NCBI GenBank assembly: GCA_963817035.1
Contig: CAWFMM010000004.1
Span: 744,001-808,000 of the forward strand
From: AC-49 sp963817035
GTDB lineage: Bacteria; Actinomycetota; Thermoleophilia; Solirubrobacterales; Solirubrobacteraceae
Length of the DNA stretch: 64,000 bases
Reading direction: 5' to 3'
Shown: positions 41,829 through 51,156 of the stretch, in pieces
Layout: each line of letters starts with the position of its first letter
Position numbering within the stretch: the first letter of the stretch is position 1
The notes under the pieces: generated by a model
Databases searched by the model: none
The model's input: only the letters and a program-made list of their open reading frames with translations
Told to the model about the DNA's origin: nothing
Translations under genes and position numbers: made by a program

Positions 41829-42506
41829 ATGGCCAACACGATGATTGCCTTCGATGAGCTCGTCGACAACAACGGGACGCGCATCATCGCGCCGACCCTG
41901 CATCACCTCGGCATCCAGACCTCGCGGGTCGAGGAGATGCTCGCGTGGTACCGAGCGGTGCTCGGTCAGCAGGTGACGCTCGAGGGCGTGCCGCCGTCCG
42001 TGCCGATACCGGCCAAGTGGACGTCGAACGACTGGGCGCACCACCGGATGGGGTTCTTCGCCGTCCCGGGTGTGCGCGACAAGTTCGATCCGACGGCGCC
42101 GGGCCCCCAGCACGTTGCGTGGGAGTTCGGCAGCGTCGACGACCTGCTCGAGAGCGTCATCCGGATCAAGGCGCTCGGCATCGTCCCGATCTTTACCGTG
42201 AATCACCTCGTCTCGTTCGCGGCGTACTACTCCGACCCCGACGGCAACATGGTCGAGCTGCTGTGCGATGCGTGGGACGACCACGAGAAGTCGATGGACG
42301 TCCAGCTCAACTCGGACATCCTGCGGGCCAACCCGCCCGGCGTCCCGTTCGATCCCGAGAAGATGTACGAGGCGCTCCAGGGCGGAGCGTCGATCGACGA
42401 GCTGCGCGAGCGCTCGTACGCCGGTGAGTGGTCGCCGCCGGGCGCCGTCAACCACAACATGGACGAGGCCGCGGAGGCCTACAGGGGCGCGACCGACGGG
42501 GACTGA
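41829..42506 (+). CDS. VOC-family (type I extradiol-dioxygenase-like) protein
   Basis: A 225-residue vicinal-oxygen-chelate protein. The likely Fe ligands are His in LHHLGIQTS, His in GPQHVAWEFGS and Glu in NMVELLCD, the standard two-His-one-carboxylate set of extradiol ring-cleavage enzymes. It probably opens a catechol-like ring or catalyses a related VOC reaction. GAGAGGAG lies upstream of the ATG. A 60-residue tail after the domain is rich in acidic residues. Confidence 0.82.
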   Translation: MANTMIAFDELVDNNGTRIIAPTLHHLGIQTSRVEEMLAWYRAVLGQQVTLEGVPPSVPIPAKWTSNDWAHHRMGFFAVPGVRDKFDPTAPGPQHVAWEFGSVDDLLESVIRIKALGIVPIFTVNHLVSFAAYYSDPDGNMVELLCDAWDDHEKSMDVQLNSDILRANPPGVPFDPEKMYEALQGGASIDELRERSYAGEWSPPGAVNHNMDEAAEAYRGATDGD

Positions 42507-42657
42507 GCTCCGCGGTAGACGGGGTCGAACGGATTGAAGTTGCCAGGCCACCCACGACTGGATACATTGCCCGGCATAACCGGCACCTCCGACGGGACCC
42601 GCGATGCGTTCGGAGCAACACCGTCGGCCCCCGCGAACCTGACATCAGAGGAGACCG

Positions 42658-43083
42658 ATGAGCGAGAATGACTGCCACGTGTGCGCGAACCTGGCGGCGA
42701 GCGATCCCGAGAGCGTGATCCTCGACGACGGCGTGTGGCAGGTGTACAACGTTGCCGGCGTTCCTGGCTGGACGATGGTGGCGCCCCACGAGCACCTCGA
42801 GGGCATCGACGGACTGACCGACGCGCACGCCGCCGCGCTCGGCCCGCTCGCGCGCGCCGTCGGGCGCGCGGTCAAGGAGACGACCGGCGCCCAACGCGTC
42901 CACGTCGTCTACCTCGGCGACAACTCGCTGCACTTCCACATCGGCTTCTTCCCGCGCCAGGCCGGTGAGGAGGGCCTGCTGGAGAACACGCGGCTGGTCG
43001 CCGAGGTCGGTGAGCGCAAGGACCCCGAGGCCGCCACGGCCATGAACGCGGCGATCCGCGACGCGATCAACGCGAGCGTCTGA
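42658..43083 (+). CDS. HIT-domain-like protein
   Basis: A 141-residue protein starting with a Cys pair (DCHVCANL) as in zinc-containing HIT hydrolases. The histidine triad is HFHIGFFPRQ: the first two His are present but the third is Gly, as in some divergent members. HIT enzymes hydrolyse nucleotidyl phosphoester bonds. Its presence in a catabolic run is unexplained; it could act on a nucleotide-linked by-product. Confidence 0.72.
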   Translation: MSENDCHVCANLAASDPESVILDDGVWQVYNVAGVPGWTMVAPHEHLEGIDGLTDAHAAALGPLARAVGRAVKETTGAQRVHVVYLGDNSLHFHIGFFPRQAGEEGLLENTRLVAEVGERKDPEAATAMNAAIRDAINASV

Positions 43084-43127
43084 GAGCCGCCATCTCGCGG
43101 GCCCCCACCGTTTGGGATACTCGCGCG

Positions 43128-43889
43128 ATGGAACGAGAAATCAGGATTGCGACCCCGGCGGGGTCGATGAGGACGTTCATCGCCCACCCCGACGGCGACG
43201 GGCCATTTCCGGTCGGTGTCATCTACATGGACGCGCCGGGCTACCGCGACGCGCTGCGCGACATCGCCCGCCGCTACGCGGCGGCCGGCTACTTCGTCGT
43301 CGCGCCCGACATGTACCACGCGATGGGCGACGACATCACGATCGACCTCGCCAAGATCGTCGAGCAGGGCGGGATCAACGGTGAGGAGGGCCAGCGGCTG
43401 ATGGGCCTCGCCATGGGACTCACGCCCGACGCAGGCGCGTCATACACGCGCGCGATTCTGGACCATCTCGCCGACGAGCCCGCCGCGTCCACGGGCACGA
43501 AGGTCTGTCTGGGCTTCTGCATGGGCGCGCGCCACGTCCTCCACGCCATGGCGACGTTCCCCGACTTCGGCGTCGGCGTCGGCATCCACCCGGGTGTGCT
43601 GGTGACCGAGGGCGAGAGCTCGCCGCATCGTGAGTTGCGCGACGTGCGTGGCGAGCTCTACTTCGGGTTCGCCCAGGTCGACGAGGCGTCGGCGCCCGAG
43701 ATCCTGGAGGCGCTGCGCGAGGAGGCCGACCGCAGCGGTGTGCGCCTCGAGATGGAGGTCTACGAGGCGACCAACCACGGCTTCGCGCTGGCTGACACGC
43801 CGGCGTATGACGAGGCGGCCTACGAGCGCCACGTCGCGGCCACGCTCGCGACGTGGGGACGTCATCTGGAGCCCGCTCCCGTAGGATAG
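43128..43889 (+). CDS. Dienelactone hydrolase family protein
   Basis: A 253-residue alpha/beta hydrolase with Cys131 as nucleophile (CLGFCMGARH), and His in TNHGFALADTPAYDEAAYERH, both hallmarks of dienelactone hydrolases. These open lactone intermediates of ring-cleavage pathways. It is followed at 41 bp by the FAH-family gene, consistent with consecutive steps. Confidence 0.88.
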   Translation: MEREIRIATPAGSMRTFIAHPDGDGPFPVGVIYMDAPGYRDALRDIARRYAAAGYFVVAPDMYHAMGDDITIDLAKIVEQGGINGEEGQRLMGLAMGLTPDAGASYTRAILDHLADEPAASTGTKVCLGFCMGARHVLHAMATFPDFGVGVGIHPGVLVTEGESSPHRELRDVRGELYFGFAQVDEASAPEILEALREEADRSGVRLEMEVYEATNHGFALADTPAYDEAAYERHVAATLATWGRHLEPAPVG

Positions 43890-43929
43890 GAACGTATTCA
43901 CTACGGCCGAAGCGAGTGGGAGAACAACG

Positions 43930-44868
43930 ATGCGCATAGTCCAGTTCGAAGGTCAGTCAGGTGTCGAAACCGGCGTCGTCGCAGACGACGGCGTCGTCGG
44001 CATCGGCGCGCAGCTCGCGGCGTCGGGCGGCGGTGGCGACCCGCTGATCGCGCTGCTCGCGGGTGACGACCCGGCGGGTGCTCTCGGCACGGCCGAGGCC
44101 GCTGCTCGCAGCGCCGGTGTCGCCCCCGTCCCGCTCGACAGCCTGACCCTGCGCGCGCCGCTGCAGCCGCCGACCGTGCTGTGTACCGGCCAGAACTACG
44201 CCGCCCACGTCGACGAGAAGCCGGGCTTCTCGTTCAGCTGGAACGGTCCCGCGCACTTCATCAAGCTGCCGCAGACGATCATCGGCTCGGGGGCCGAGAT
44301 CCCCTATCCGCACGGGTTCTCCGACAAGCTCGACTACGAGGGCGAGCTCGCGTTCGTCATCGGTAAGCCGGGGCGCCACATCGCGCCTGAGGACGCATGG
44401 GATCACGTCGCGGCGTACACGGTGATCAACGACTGCGCGCTGCGTGACTGGCAGGTACGGCTGCTCGATGACGGCGCCTCCGCGGTCTCGCTGCTCGGGG
44501 TGAGCAAGAACTTCGACGGCTCGACGCCGATCGGCCCGTGGCTGGTGACCGCCGACGCGGTGCCCGATCCACACGCGCTGCGCGTCCAGTGCCTGGTCAA
44601 CGACATCGTGCGCCAGGACGACAACACCGCGAACCTCGTCCACGGGATCCCCGAGATCGTCGCCTTCTTCTCGCGCTTCTTGACGCTGGTGCCCGGCACG
44701 GTCATCGCGACCGGCGCCTGCGGCGGCACGGCGTGGGGAATGGATCCCGAGCTCGGCGGTACGTGGCCGAAGCCCGACGGCGTCGACAACCCGTATCTGC
44801 AGCCGGGCGATCGGGTGGATTGTGTGGTCGAGGGCGTTGGGACGCTGACGAATGTGATCGGGGCGTAG
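43930..44868 (+). CDS. Fumarylacetoacetate hydrolase family protein
   Basis: A 312-residue FAH-fold enzyme with the metal ligands in KLDYEGELAFVIGKPGRH and the cap region PPTVLCTGQNYAAHVDEKPG. Members hydrolyse C-C bonds of acylpyruvates or act as hydratases and decarboxylases in meta-cleavage pathways. GGGAG is seen upstream of the ATG. It ends the plus-strand catabolic run. Confidence 0.88.
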   Translation: MRIVQFEGQSGVETGVVADDGVVGIGAQLAASGGGGDPLIALLAGDDPAGALGTAEAAARSAGVAPVPLDSLTLRAPLQPPTVLCTGQNYAAHVDEKPGFSFSWNGPAHFIKLPQTIIGSGAEIPYPHGFSDKLDYEGELAFVIGKPGRHIAPEDAWDHVAAYTVINDCALRDWQVRLLDDGASAVSLLGVSKNFDGSTPIGPWLVTADAVPDPHALRVQCLVNDIVRQDDNTANLVHGIPEIVAFFSRFLTLVPGTVIATGACGGTAWGMDPELGGTWPKPDGVDNPYLQPGDRVDCVVEGVGTLTNVIGA

Positions 44869-44989
44869 GGAGCGCGCCGGCGCTGCCGGCGGGACGAACA
44901 GCGGCATCGAGGAAGAGGGGGGATCGGCGCTGTGGCACCCCTCACCCGTCTCACTCAAAGCCGCTGTTTGGCGCCCCGGTGCGCAGGCG

Positions 44990-45925
44990 CTACGCCGCCA
45001 CGCGCGCCGCGAGGCCCCGGCCCAGCGCCGCCACCAGCGCCGCGACCGCGCGCCGGGTGACCGCCGCCGTCGGGACGAGCCCGAAGCCGTGGAACGCGCC
45101 GGGCCAGCAGTGCAGCTCGGTGCTCACGCCGGCGGCCAGCAGCCGCTGGGCGAACGCCAGCCCCTCGTCGCGCAGCGGATCGAGCTCGTTGACCGTCAGG
45201 TAGACCGGCGGCAGGCCGCTGAGGTCGTCCATCCGGGCCGGCGCTGCGTATCCCGTCGCATCCTGGCCGCCGAGGTAGTGGCGCCAGCTGTCGATCGCGT
45301 TGGCGTGATTCCAGATCAGCGAGTCCACGCCGAGCGTGACCATCGAGTCGGAGTCCATGCGGTCGTCGGTCAACGGCTCGAGCAGCGCGAGCATCGCCAC
45401 GCTCGGGCCGCCGAGATCGCGCGCGGTGAGCCCGACGGCCGCCCCGAGGTTGCCGCCGCCGCTGTCGCCGATGACGGCGATCCGCGCCGGGTCGACGCCG
45501 AGTTCCGGCGCGTTCGCGGCGAGCCATTTGAGCGCGGCGTAGCAGTCGTCCAGCCCGGCCGGGAACGGGTGCTCGGGTGCGAGCCGGTAGTCGACCGAGA
45601 CGACGACCGCGCTCAGCTCGCGCGCGATCGCGATGTTGACCGGGTCGTCCATCGCCGGGTTTCCAAAGACCATGCCGCCGCCGTGGATGTCGAGCACGCC
45701 TGGGCGATCGGCGCCGCCGCCGGCCGGCGCGAGGATCCGCAGCGGGATGTCAGGGGCGCCGTCGGCGCCGGGGATGTCGCGCTCGGTGAGCTCGACGCCG
45801 CTGTAGTCGGGCGGCGGAGCCTGGGCCCTCAGGGCGGTGAACAGTTCGCGGGCGGCGACCATGTCACTGAGGTCGAACCGGGGCAGCATGCCGGTATCGG
45901 CGACGGCGGCGAGTTCAGGATCCAT
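44990..45925 (-). CDS. Alpha/beta hydrolase, hormone-sensitive-lipase type (copy 1)
   Basis: A 311-residue esterase with the oxyanion motif DIHGGGMVFG, nucleophile GDSGGG, Asp in NELDPLRDEG and His in GAFHGF. It is a clear tandem paralogue of the next gene upstream (46890-45961), with the same motifs and C-terminal LVPTAAVTRRA. It hydrolyses short-chain esters. The ATG at 45925 begins MDPELAA, shared by both copies. Confidence 0.88.
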   Translation of the reverse strand: MDPELAAVADTGMLPRFDLSDMVAARELFTALRAQAPPPDYSGVELTERDIPGADGAPDIPLRILAPAGGGADRPGVLDIHGGGMVFGNPAMDDPVNIAIARELSAVVVSVDYRLAPEHPFPAGLDDCYAALKWLAANAPELGVDPARIAVIGDSGGGNLGAAVGLTARDLGGPSVAMLALLEPLTDDRMDSDSMVTLGVDSLIWNHANAIDSWRHYLGGQDATGYAAPARMDDLSGLPPVYLTVNELDPLRDEGLAFAQRLLAAGVSTELHCWPGAFHGFGLVPTAAVTRRAVAALVAALGRGLAARVAA

Positions 45926-45960
45926 GGGTTCTCCTCGGGGTTGGAACGGTCGGGACGGGG

Positions 45961-46890
45961 TCAGGCCCAAACGCGCGCGGCGAGCCCACGGCTCAGCGCG
46001 CCGAACAGCTCGCTCCGCGCGCGTTGGGTGACGGCGGCGGTCGGGACGAGCGTGAAGCCGTGGAACGCGCCGGGCCAGCAGTGCAGCTCGGTCGGGACGC
46101 CGGCGCGCAGCAGGCGACGGGCGTACTCGAGGCCCTCGTCGCGCAGCGGGTCGAGCTCGTTGACGGTCAGGTAGGTCGGGGGCAGGTCGGCGAGGTCGCT
46201 CATGCGGGCGGGAGCGGCGTAGCCGGTCGGCTCCTGATCGCCGAGGTAGTGGCGCCAGATGTCGGCCGCCTGGGCGTGGTTGAGGAACACCGAGTCGCGC
46301 CCGATGCCGAGCATCGAATCGGTCTGCAGGCGATCGTCGAGGGCGGGCTCGATCAGCACCTGCATGGCCAGCGCCGGGCCGCCGCGATCACGGGCCACCA
46401 GCGCGACGGCCGCCGCCAGCGTTCCGCCGCCGCTGTCGCCGAGAATGGCGATCCGCGATGCATCGACGCCGAGGCTCGCGGCGTTCTCGGCCAGCCAGAC
46501 CAGCGCCGCGTAGCCGTCCTCGAGCGCCGCGGGGTACGGGTGCTCGGGGGCGAGGCGGTAGTCGACCGAGACGACGAGCGCCCCGACCTCGCGGGCGATG
46601 ACGACGTTGATCGCGTCGTCCATCGCCGCGTCGCCGACGACCATGCCCCCACCGTGCAGGTCGAGCACTGCCGCTCGGTCGCCGCCGCCCGCCGACGGTG
46701 CGAGCATGCGGACGGTCACGTCGGGCGCCCCCTCGGACCCCGGGATCTGGCGGTTCTCCACCTCGATGCCGATGAAGTCGACGGGCGGGAAGAGCGAGCT
46801 CATCGCGTCGTAGGTGGCGCGAACGGTGGCGATGTCCGACAGCGAGGCCGCAGGCAGCATCGGCGCGGCGGCGGCGAGTTCTGGATCCAT
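45961..46890 (-). CDS. Alpha/beta hydrolase, hormone-sensitive-lipase type (copy 2)
   Basis: A 309-residue esterase, paralogue of copy 1: DLHGGGMVVG, GDSGGG, NELDPLRDEG and GAFHGF are all present. It lies between copy 1 and the TetR gene on the same strand, so the three probably form one operon. Divergence between the copies is considerable outside the motifs, so the duplication is not recent. Confidence 0.88.
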   Translation of the reverse strand: MDPELAAAAPMLPAASLSDIATVRATYDAMSSLFPPVDFIGIEVENRQIPGSEGAPDVTVRMLAPSAGGGDRAAVLDLHGGGMVVGDAAMDDAINVVIAREVGALVVSVDYRLAPEHPYPAALEDGYAALVWLAENAASLGVDASRIAILGDSGGGTLAAAVALVARDRGGPALAMQVLIEPALDDRLQTDSMLGIGRDSVFLNHAQAADIWRHYLGDQEPTGYAAPARMSDLADLPPTYLTVNELDPLRDEGLEYARRLLRAGVPTELHCWPGAFHGFTLVPTAAVTQRARSELFGALSRGLAARVWA

Positions 46891-46924
46891 CTGGCGCGGA
46901 TCCTCTCAGAAATGCGCGCCCGGT

Positions 46925-47581
46925 TCAGGCGTCCTGCGGGCGTAGGAGATACGCACACGCGGCCGACCACAGCTCGCGTGCGAACGCGTCCCAGTCGCCC
47001 AGCGGGCGGCCGGTGTCGAAATCGTCGCCGAGGCTCGAGCGGCGGATCGCGACGTCGATGACCAGTCGGAAGCAAAAGTCGGCGGCGAGCTCCGGATCGT
47101 CGTGGGCGATCGCGTCGCGATGGGTGAGCAGCGCAGCGATGAACCAGTCGCCGTAGCGCTGGACCGCGGCGGCCAGGCGCGCGATGCCGGTCTCATCGAA
47201 GACGCCGTGCTCGCCGAGTGCGCGCATGAACCGCTCCTCGTCGCGGGGCGTCGCGATCACGCCGTCGATCGCGACGCGAACGGTCTCGGCCAGCGTCAAC
47301 CCGCCCCAGTCGATGTCGCTGCGCAGCTCGCGGTCCTGCTCGGCCTCGAGCCACGTGAGCCAGCGGTCCTGGAGCGCGACCATGAACGCGTCCTTGTTGG
47401 AGAACCGCCGGTAGAGCAGCCCGACCGACACGCCGGCGCGTTCGCACGCCGCGGTGAGCGTGAAGTTCTCCCAGCCCTCCTCGATGAGCACCGCGAGGCC
47501 GGCCTCCATCACGCGCTCGAGCGACGCGCGGCTGCGGTCCTGGGTCGGGGCGGCTACGCGGGAGGTGTCGGTCACCGGCAT
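46925..47581 (-). CDS. TetR-family regulator of the P450/esterase locus
   Basis: A 218-residue regulator with helix-turn-helix FTLTAACERAGVSVGLLYRRFSNKDAFMVAL (residues about 40-70) and a TetR C-terminal domain. It is divergent from the cytochrome P450, with a perfect 9-bp inverted repeat in the gap, and upstream of the two esterases. It probably represses both sides. The ATG at 47581 gives the standard N terminus. Confidence 0.88.
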   Translation of the reverse strand: MPVTDTSRVAAPTQDRSRASLERVMEAGLAVLIEEGWENFTLTAACERAGVSVGLLYRRFSNKDAFMVALQDRWLTWLEAEQDRELRSDIDWGGLTLAETVRVAIDGVIATPRDEERFMRALGEHGVFDETGIARLAAAVQRYGDWFIAALLTHRDAIAHDDPELAADFCFRLVIDVAIRRSSLGDDFDTGRPLGDWDAFARELWSAACAYLLRPQDA

Positions 47582-47598
47582 CGATGCTAGTCTTCCAC

Positions 47599-47622
47599 AA
47601 ACGCAAACCGGCATTTGCGTTT
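47599..47622. promoter_or_regulatory. Perfect TetR operator between tetR and P450
   Basis: AAACGCAAA-CCGGCA-TTTGCGTTT: 9-bp arms, 6-bp spacer, no mismatch. It is the best inverted repeat outside the terminators in this window and sits in the 71-bp gap between divergent start codons. Confidence 0.75.
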
Positions 47623-47652
47623 CTGTCTCACGGGTCACGACAAGGAGCGACG

Positions 47653-48891
47653 ATGGACGCCACCACACAGCCGGACTTCTCGAGCTTCATCGACCCGGAG
47701 AACGTCGTCGACGTCGACCTGTTCTCCGACGAGGTGCGCCAGAACTGGCGCAAGCTGGCTGCCGAGTGGGCGCAGCGCCCGCCGTTCTTCGTCGTCAACT
47801 ACGGCATCCCGCAGCTCGTCGTCTCGCGCTACGCCGACGTCAAGGAGGTGTTCATGTCCAAGGACAAGTTCACCTCGCGCCCGCCCGAGGCGGCGAGCGC
47901 GCGCTTCGACGCATTCATGGGCCTGCCGCATCTCGGGGCGATGGACGGCGCGCCCCACGATCGCGTACGGCGGATCCTGCAGCCGTGGTTCGGGCGCGGC
48001 GGCGTCGCGCAGCACCATCCGTCGGTCCAGCGCGTGATCGCCGAGCTGCTCGACGAGATCGAGGCTCGCGGCAACGAGTTCGACGTCGTCTCCGAGCTCG
48101 GGCGCGAGCTGATCCCACGGATCATGCTCGGCGAGATGTTCGGGATCGGGCCCGAGCGCCGCGAGATCTTCATCACGATGAACCGCGAGCTCGAGACCGT
48201 CTTCGTCTCCGACGGCTACCCGCACGCCTACGTCGAGGCGTTCAACGCGTGCACCGACGTGATCAAGGAGATGATCGCCGAGCGCGTGGTGACGCCGCGC
48301 GAGGACTTCATCGGCGCGCTGATCGCCGGCCGCGCGCGCGACGAGCATCCGGTCACCGACGAGGAGATCATCGCCAACGTGTTCGCGATCTGCGCGGCCG
48401 CGATGACGACGACGTCGACGACGACCGCGATGACGCTGCTCGCATGGACGCGCAACCGCGAGCAGTTCGAGCAGATCCGCTCCGAGCCCGAGCTGGCCGG
48501 GCAGGCAGTCGAGGAGTCGCTGCGGCTGCACCCGGCCGGGCTGTTCGTGTTCCCGCGCTTCGCCGCGGAGACCAGCGAGATCGGAGGAACGACGGTGCTC
48601 GCGGGGCTGCCGGTCCACGTCTGCGTCGCCGCGGCCGACCTCGATCCCGAGGTCTACCCCGACCCGTTGACCTTCGACATCCGCCGCGACCCGAAGCACA
48701 TCATGGTCTTCGGGCACGGACCGCACTTCTGCGCCGGCAGCCAGCTCGCACGCAACATCATCACGACAACGCTGCGCCAGTGCATGGAGCGCTTCCCCGG
48801 CATGGCGCTCGTCGATCCCGAGTACCGGCCGACGTACGGCGGTCAGCTGGGCGAGTGCGCGCCGGGCGAGCTGCGCATGACCCTGCGCTGA
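47653..48891 (+). CDS. Cytochrome P450
   Basis: A 412-residue soluble bacterial P450. The heme ligand is Cys360 in FGHGPHFCAGSQLAR, the K-helix motif is EESLRLHPAG, and the I-helix reads ICAAAMTTTSTTT with the oxygen-activating Thr. AAGGAGCG precedes the ATG at 47653. It hydroxylates or demethylates an unknown substrate and needs ferredoxin and reductase; an FprA-type reductase gene is at 52525. The divergent TetR protein and operator suggest substrate induction. Confidence 0.92.
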   Translation: MDATTQPDFSSFIDPENVVDVDLFSDEVRQNWRKLAAEWAQRPPFFVVNYGIPQLVVSRYADVKEVFMSKDKFTSRPPEAASARFDAFMGLPHLGAMDGAPHDRVRRILQPWFGRGGVAQHHPSVQRVIAELLDEIEARGNEFDVVSELGRELIPRIMLGEMFGIGPERREIFITMNRELETVFVSDGYPHAYVEAFNACTDVIKEMIAERVVTPREDFIGALIAGRARDEHPVTDEEIIANVFAICAAAMTTTSTTTAMTLLAWTRNREQFEQIRSEPELAGQAVEESLRLHPAGLFVFPRFAAETSEIGGTTVLAGLPVHVCVAAADLDPEVYPDPLTFDIRRDPKHIMVFGHGPHFCAGSQLARNIITTTLRQCMERFPGMALVDPEYRPTYGGQLGECAPGELRMTLR

Positions 48892-48945
48892 ACCACCACG
48901 AATCGTGGTCAAGCCCGGCCGCGTCGGTGCCGATATGGCACGGAC

Positions 48946-51156
48946 ATGCCGCCGATTGTCCAAGATCCGGCCGAACGCGTTCCGAGCGCGGGCAACGCCG
49001 ACGAGCTCGCCCGTCGTGCCGCTGAGCAACTGCTCACGTCGCTCGGCGCCGCGGTGGCATACGTCGGCGTCGCGCGCGACGACGGGCTGGCCACGCTGGC
49101 GTGCCTCGGCGCGACCACCGACGAGGAGCCGGTCACGGCGCTCGCCCACGACGTCTTCATGGGCGGGGAGTCGGTGCTGCGCGACGATGCCGGCACCCCG
49201 GGCCTGGGGTCGATGGCCGCCGTCCTGCTACACGACGACGGGCACGCGATCGGTGTGCTGCTCGTCCTGGCCGACGAGGTCGGTGGACTCGACCACCGCG
49301 ATCTCGGCGCGCTGGAGGTGCTTGCCGTCTCGCTGGGCGCCGCGATCGGGCAGTCGACGAGACTCAAGCGACTACGTGCGGTCCTCCAGGCTGCCCCGGT
49401 CGGAATGCTCCAAGTCGATCGCGCAGGAACGATCATGAAGACCAATCGCCGCTGCCGGGCGATGTTCGGGCGCACCGAGGACGAGTTTCGGGCCGTCACC
49501 TTCTGGGACGTGATTCTCTCCGAGGATCTGCCGTCCCAGATCGAGCGGCACGACGGGTTGATCGCCGGCACGAGCGAGAAGCACGAGTTCGAGCAGCAGT
49601 ACATACACAGCGACGGCAGTGTCTTCTGGGGCCACACGCACGTGACGCTCGGCGCGATCGACGGCGAGCCGGCGGCCGTCGTCACGATCCAGGACATCAC
49701 CCAGCGGAAGCTGGCCCATGCCGCGCTGCGGGCCGGCCGCGACCGGCTCGAGGAGATCATCGCTATCCAGCACGAGATCGCCGCCGCCGACGGCGACCCC
49801 GACCAGGTCCTGGCGATGATCGCCGAGCGCACCGTCGAGCTGGCCGGCGCCGACGGATCGATGGTCTGCATCGTCGAGGCTGACGAGCTCGTCGTCGCCG
49901 CCGCCTCAGGCCCGGTCGGCCTGATCGTCGGTCACCGCCGCCACCACGAGGGCACAATCGCCGAGCACGCCTTCGCGAAGGGCAGCGCGCTGCTGATCGA
50001 GGACACGTCGACCGATCCGCGCGTCAACCTCGACAAGGAACGCAAGGCGATCCAGGACAAGACCGGCGTCACGTCGCTGATCTGCGTGCCGCTGATGGCG
50101 CGGGGCAAGCCGGCCGCCGTGATCAACGTAGTCCGCGTCGCGGGCTCCGAACGCTTCAACGAGGGCGATCTGCAGACGCTCGAGCTCGTCGCCGTCGTAC
50201 TCGCCTCTGCGGTCAGCCGCGCGGCCGAGTTGCGCGCCCGGCGCGAGCAGCTCGAGGCGCTCGCGCGCTTGGAGGCGACCTACAGCTCGGCGCCCGTCGG
50301 TATGACGACGATCACGCTCGACGGCACGATCGTCGACGTCAACCCGGCGATGCGGACGATGCTCGGCGCCCCCGGCGACACCTTCGCCGGTCGCCCGATC
50401 GTCTCGCTCGCCCATGCCGACGACGCGGCGATGATGACCGCCGAACTGCGACGGATCGCCACACAGGACGTCGACACCGTGCGCTTCGAGCACCGCCTGA
50501 TCGGCCACGACTGCGAGGTCATCTGGGTCGACGCCGCCTGGTCGGTCGTCCGCGACGCCGACGGCGCGCGCAGCTTCGCGATCGGCACGGTGCTGGACAT
50601 CACCAAGCGCCGGGCCGCCGAGGCGGTGCTGCGCGAGCAGGCCGAGCTCAACGAGTACCAGGCGCTGCACGACGAGCTGACCGGGCTGCCGAACCGCACC
50701 CTGTTCCGCGACCGCGCGGGCCGGGCACTCGAGTCGGCCCGCCGAGCGAGCAACCGTCTCGCCGTTCTCGTACTCGACCTCGACGGCTTCAAGCAGATCA
50801 ACGACATGTTCGGCCACGCTGCGGGCGACGACGTGCTCGTCGAGCTCAGCCGCCGCCTCGACTCGGTCCTGCGTGGCTCCGACACCGCGGCGCGGCTCGG
50901 TGGCGACGAGTTCGCGCTGCTGCTGCCCGACGTGCACATCGGCAACGACGTGGTGCCCGTCGTCGATCGCATCTGTCGCCTGTTCGGCGAGCCGATCGAG
51001 ACGCAGGGCAACATGGTCTCGATCACGGTTTCGATCGGCGTCTCGGTCTACCCGGACGGCGGCGCCGACATCGAGGCCCTGCTCCGCGTGGCGGACCTCG
51101 CGATGTACGACGCCAAGCGCGCGAAGTCCGGTTACGTGCTCACGGCCGGCCGGTAG
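48946..51156 (+). CDS. GAF-PAS-GAF-PAS-GGDEF diguanylate cyclase
   Basis: A 736-residue cytosolic sensor that makes cyclic di-GMP. Domains: GAF-like (15-140), PAS (145-260, with VTIQDITQRK at its end), GAF (275-425), PAS (430-545, ending TVLDITKRRAAE), GGDEF (560-735). The active motif is GGDEF at 652-656 and an inhibitory I-site RxxD (643-646) lies five residues before it, so product feedback is likely. No EAL domain and no membrane segment is seen. It is transcribed after the P450 but with a 54-bp gap, and its link to the local metabolism is unclear. Confidence 0.92.
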   Translation: MPPIVQDPAERVPSAGNADELARRAAEQLLTSLGAAVAYVGVARDDGLATLACLGATTDEEPVTALAHDVFMGGESVLRDDAGTPGLGSMAAVLLHDDGHAIGVLLVLADEVGGLDHRDLGALEVLAVSLGAAIGQSTRLKRLRAVLQAAPVGMLQVDRAGTIMKTNRRCRAMFGRTEDEFRAVTFWDVILSEDLPSQIERHDGLIAGTSEKHEFEQQYIHSDGSVFWGHTHVTLGAIDGEPAAVVTIQDITQRKLAHAALRAGRDRLEEIIAIQHEIAAADGDPDQVLAMIAERTVELAGADGSMVCIVEADELVVAAASGPVGLIVGHRRHHEGTIAEHAFAKGSALLIEDTSTDPRVNLDKERKAIQDKTGVTSLICVPLMARGKPAAVINVVRVAGSERFNEGDLQTLELVAVVLASAVSRAAELRARREQLEALARLEATYSSAPVGMTTITLDGTIVDVNPAMRTMLGAPGDTFAGRPIVSLAHADDAAMMTAELRRIATQDVDTVRFEHRLIGHDCEVIWVDAAWSVVRDADGARSFAIGTVLDITKRRAAEAVLREQAELNEYQALHDELTGLPNRTLFRDRAGRALESARRASNRLAVLVLDLDGFKQINDMFGHAAGDDVLVELSRRLDSVLRGSDTAARLGGDEFALLLPDVHIGNDVVPVVDRICRLFGEPIETQGNMVSITVSIGVSVYPDGGADIEALLRVADLAMYDAKRAKSGYVLTAGR

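Noticed and set aside
40191..42551. 786-codon minus-strand frame over cupin, amidohydrolase and VOC genes
   Set aside because: Antisense to three genes with strong motifs and good ribosome binding sites.
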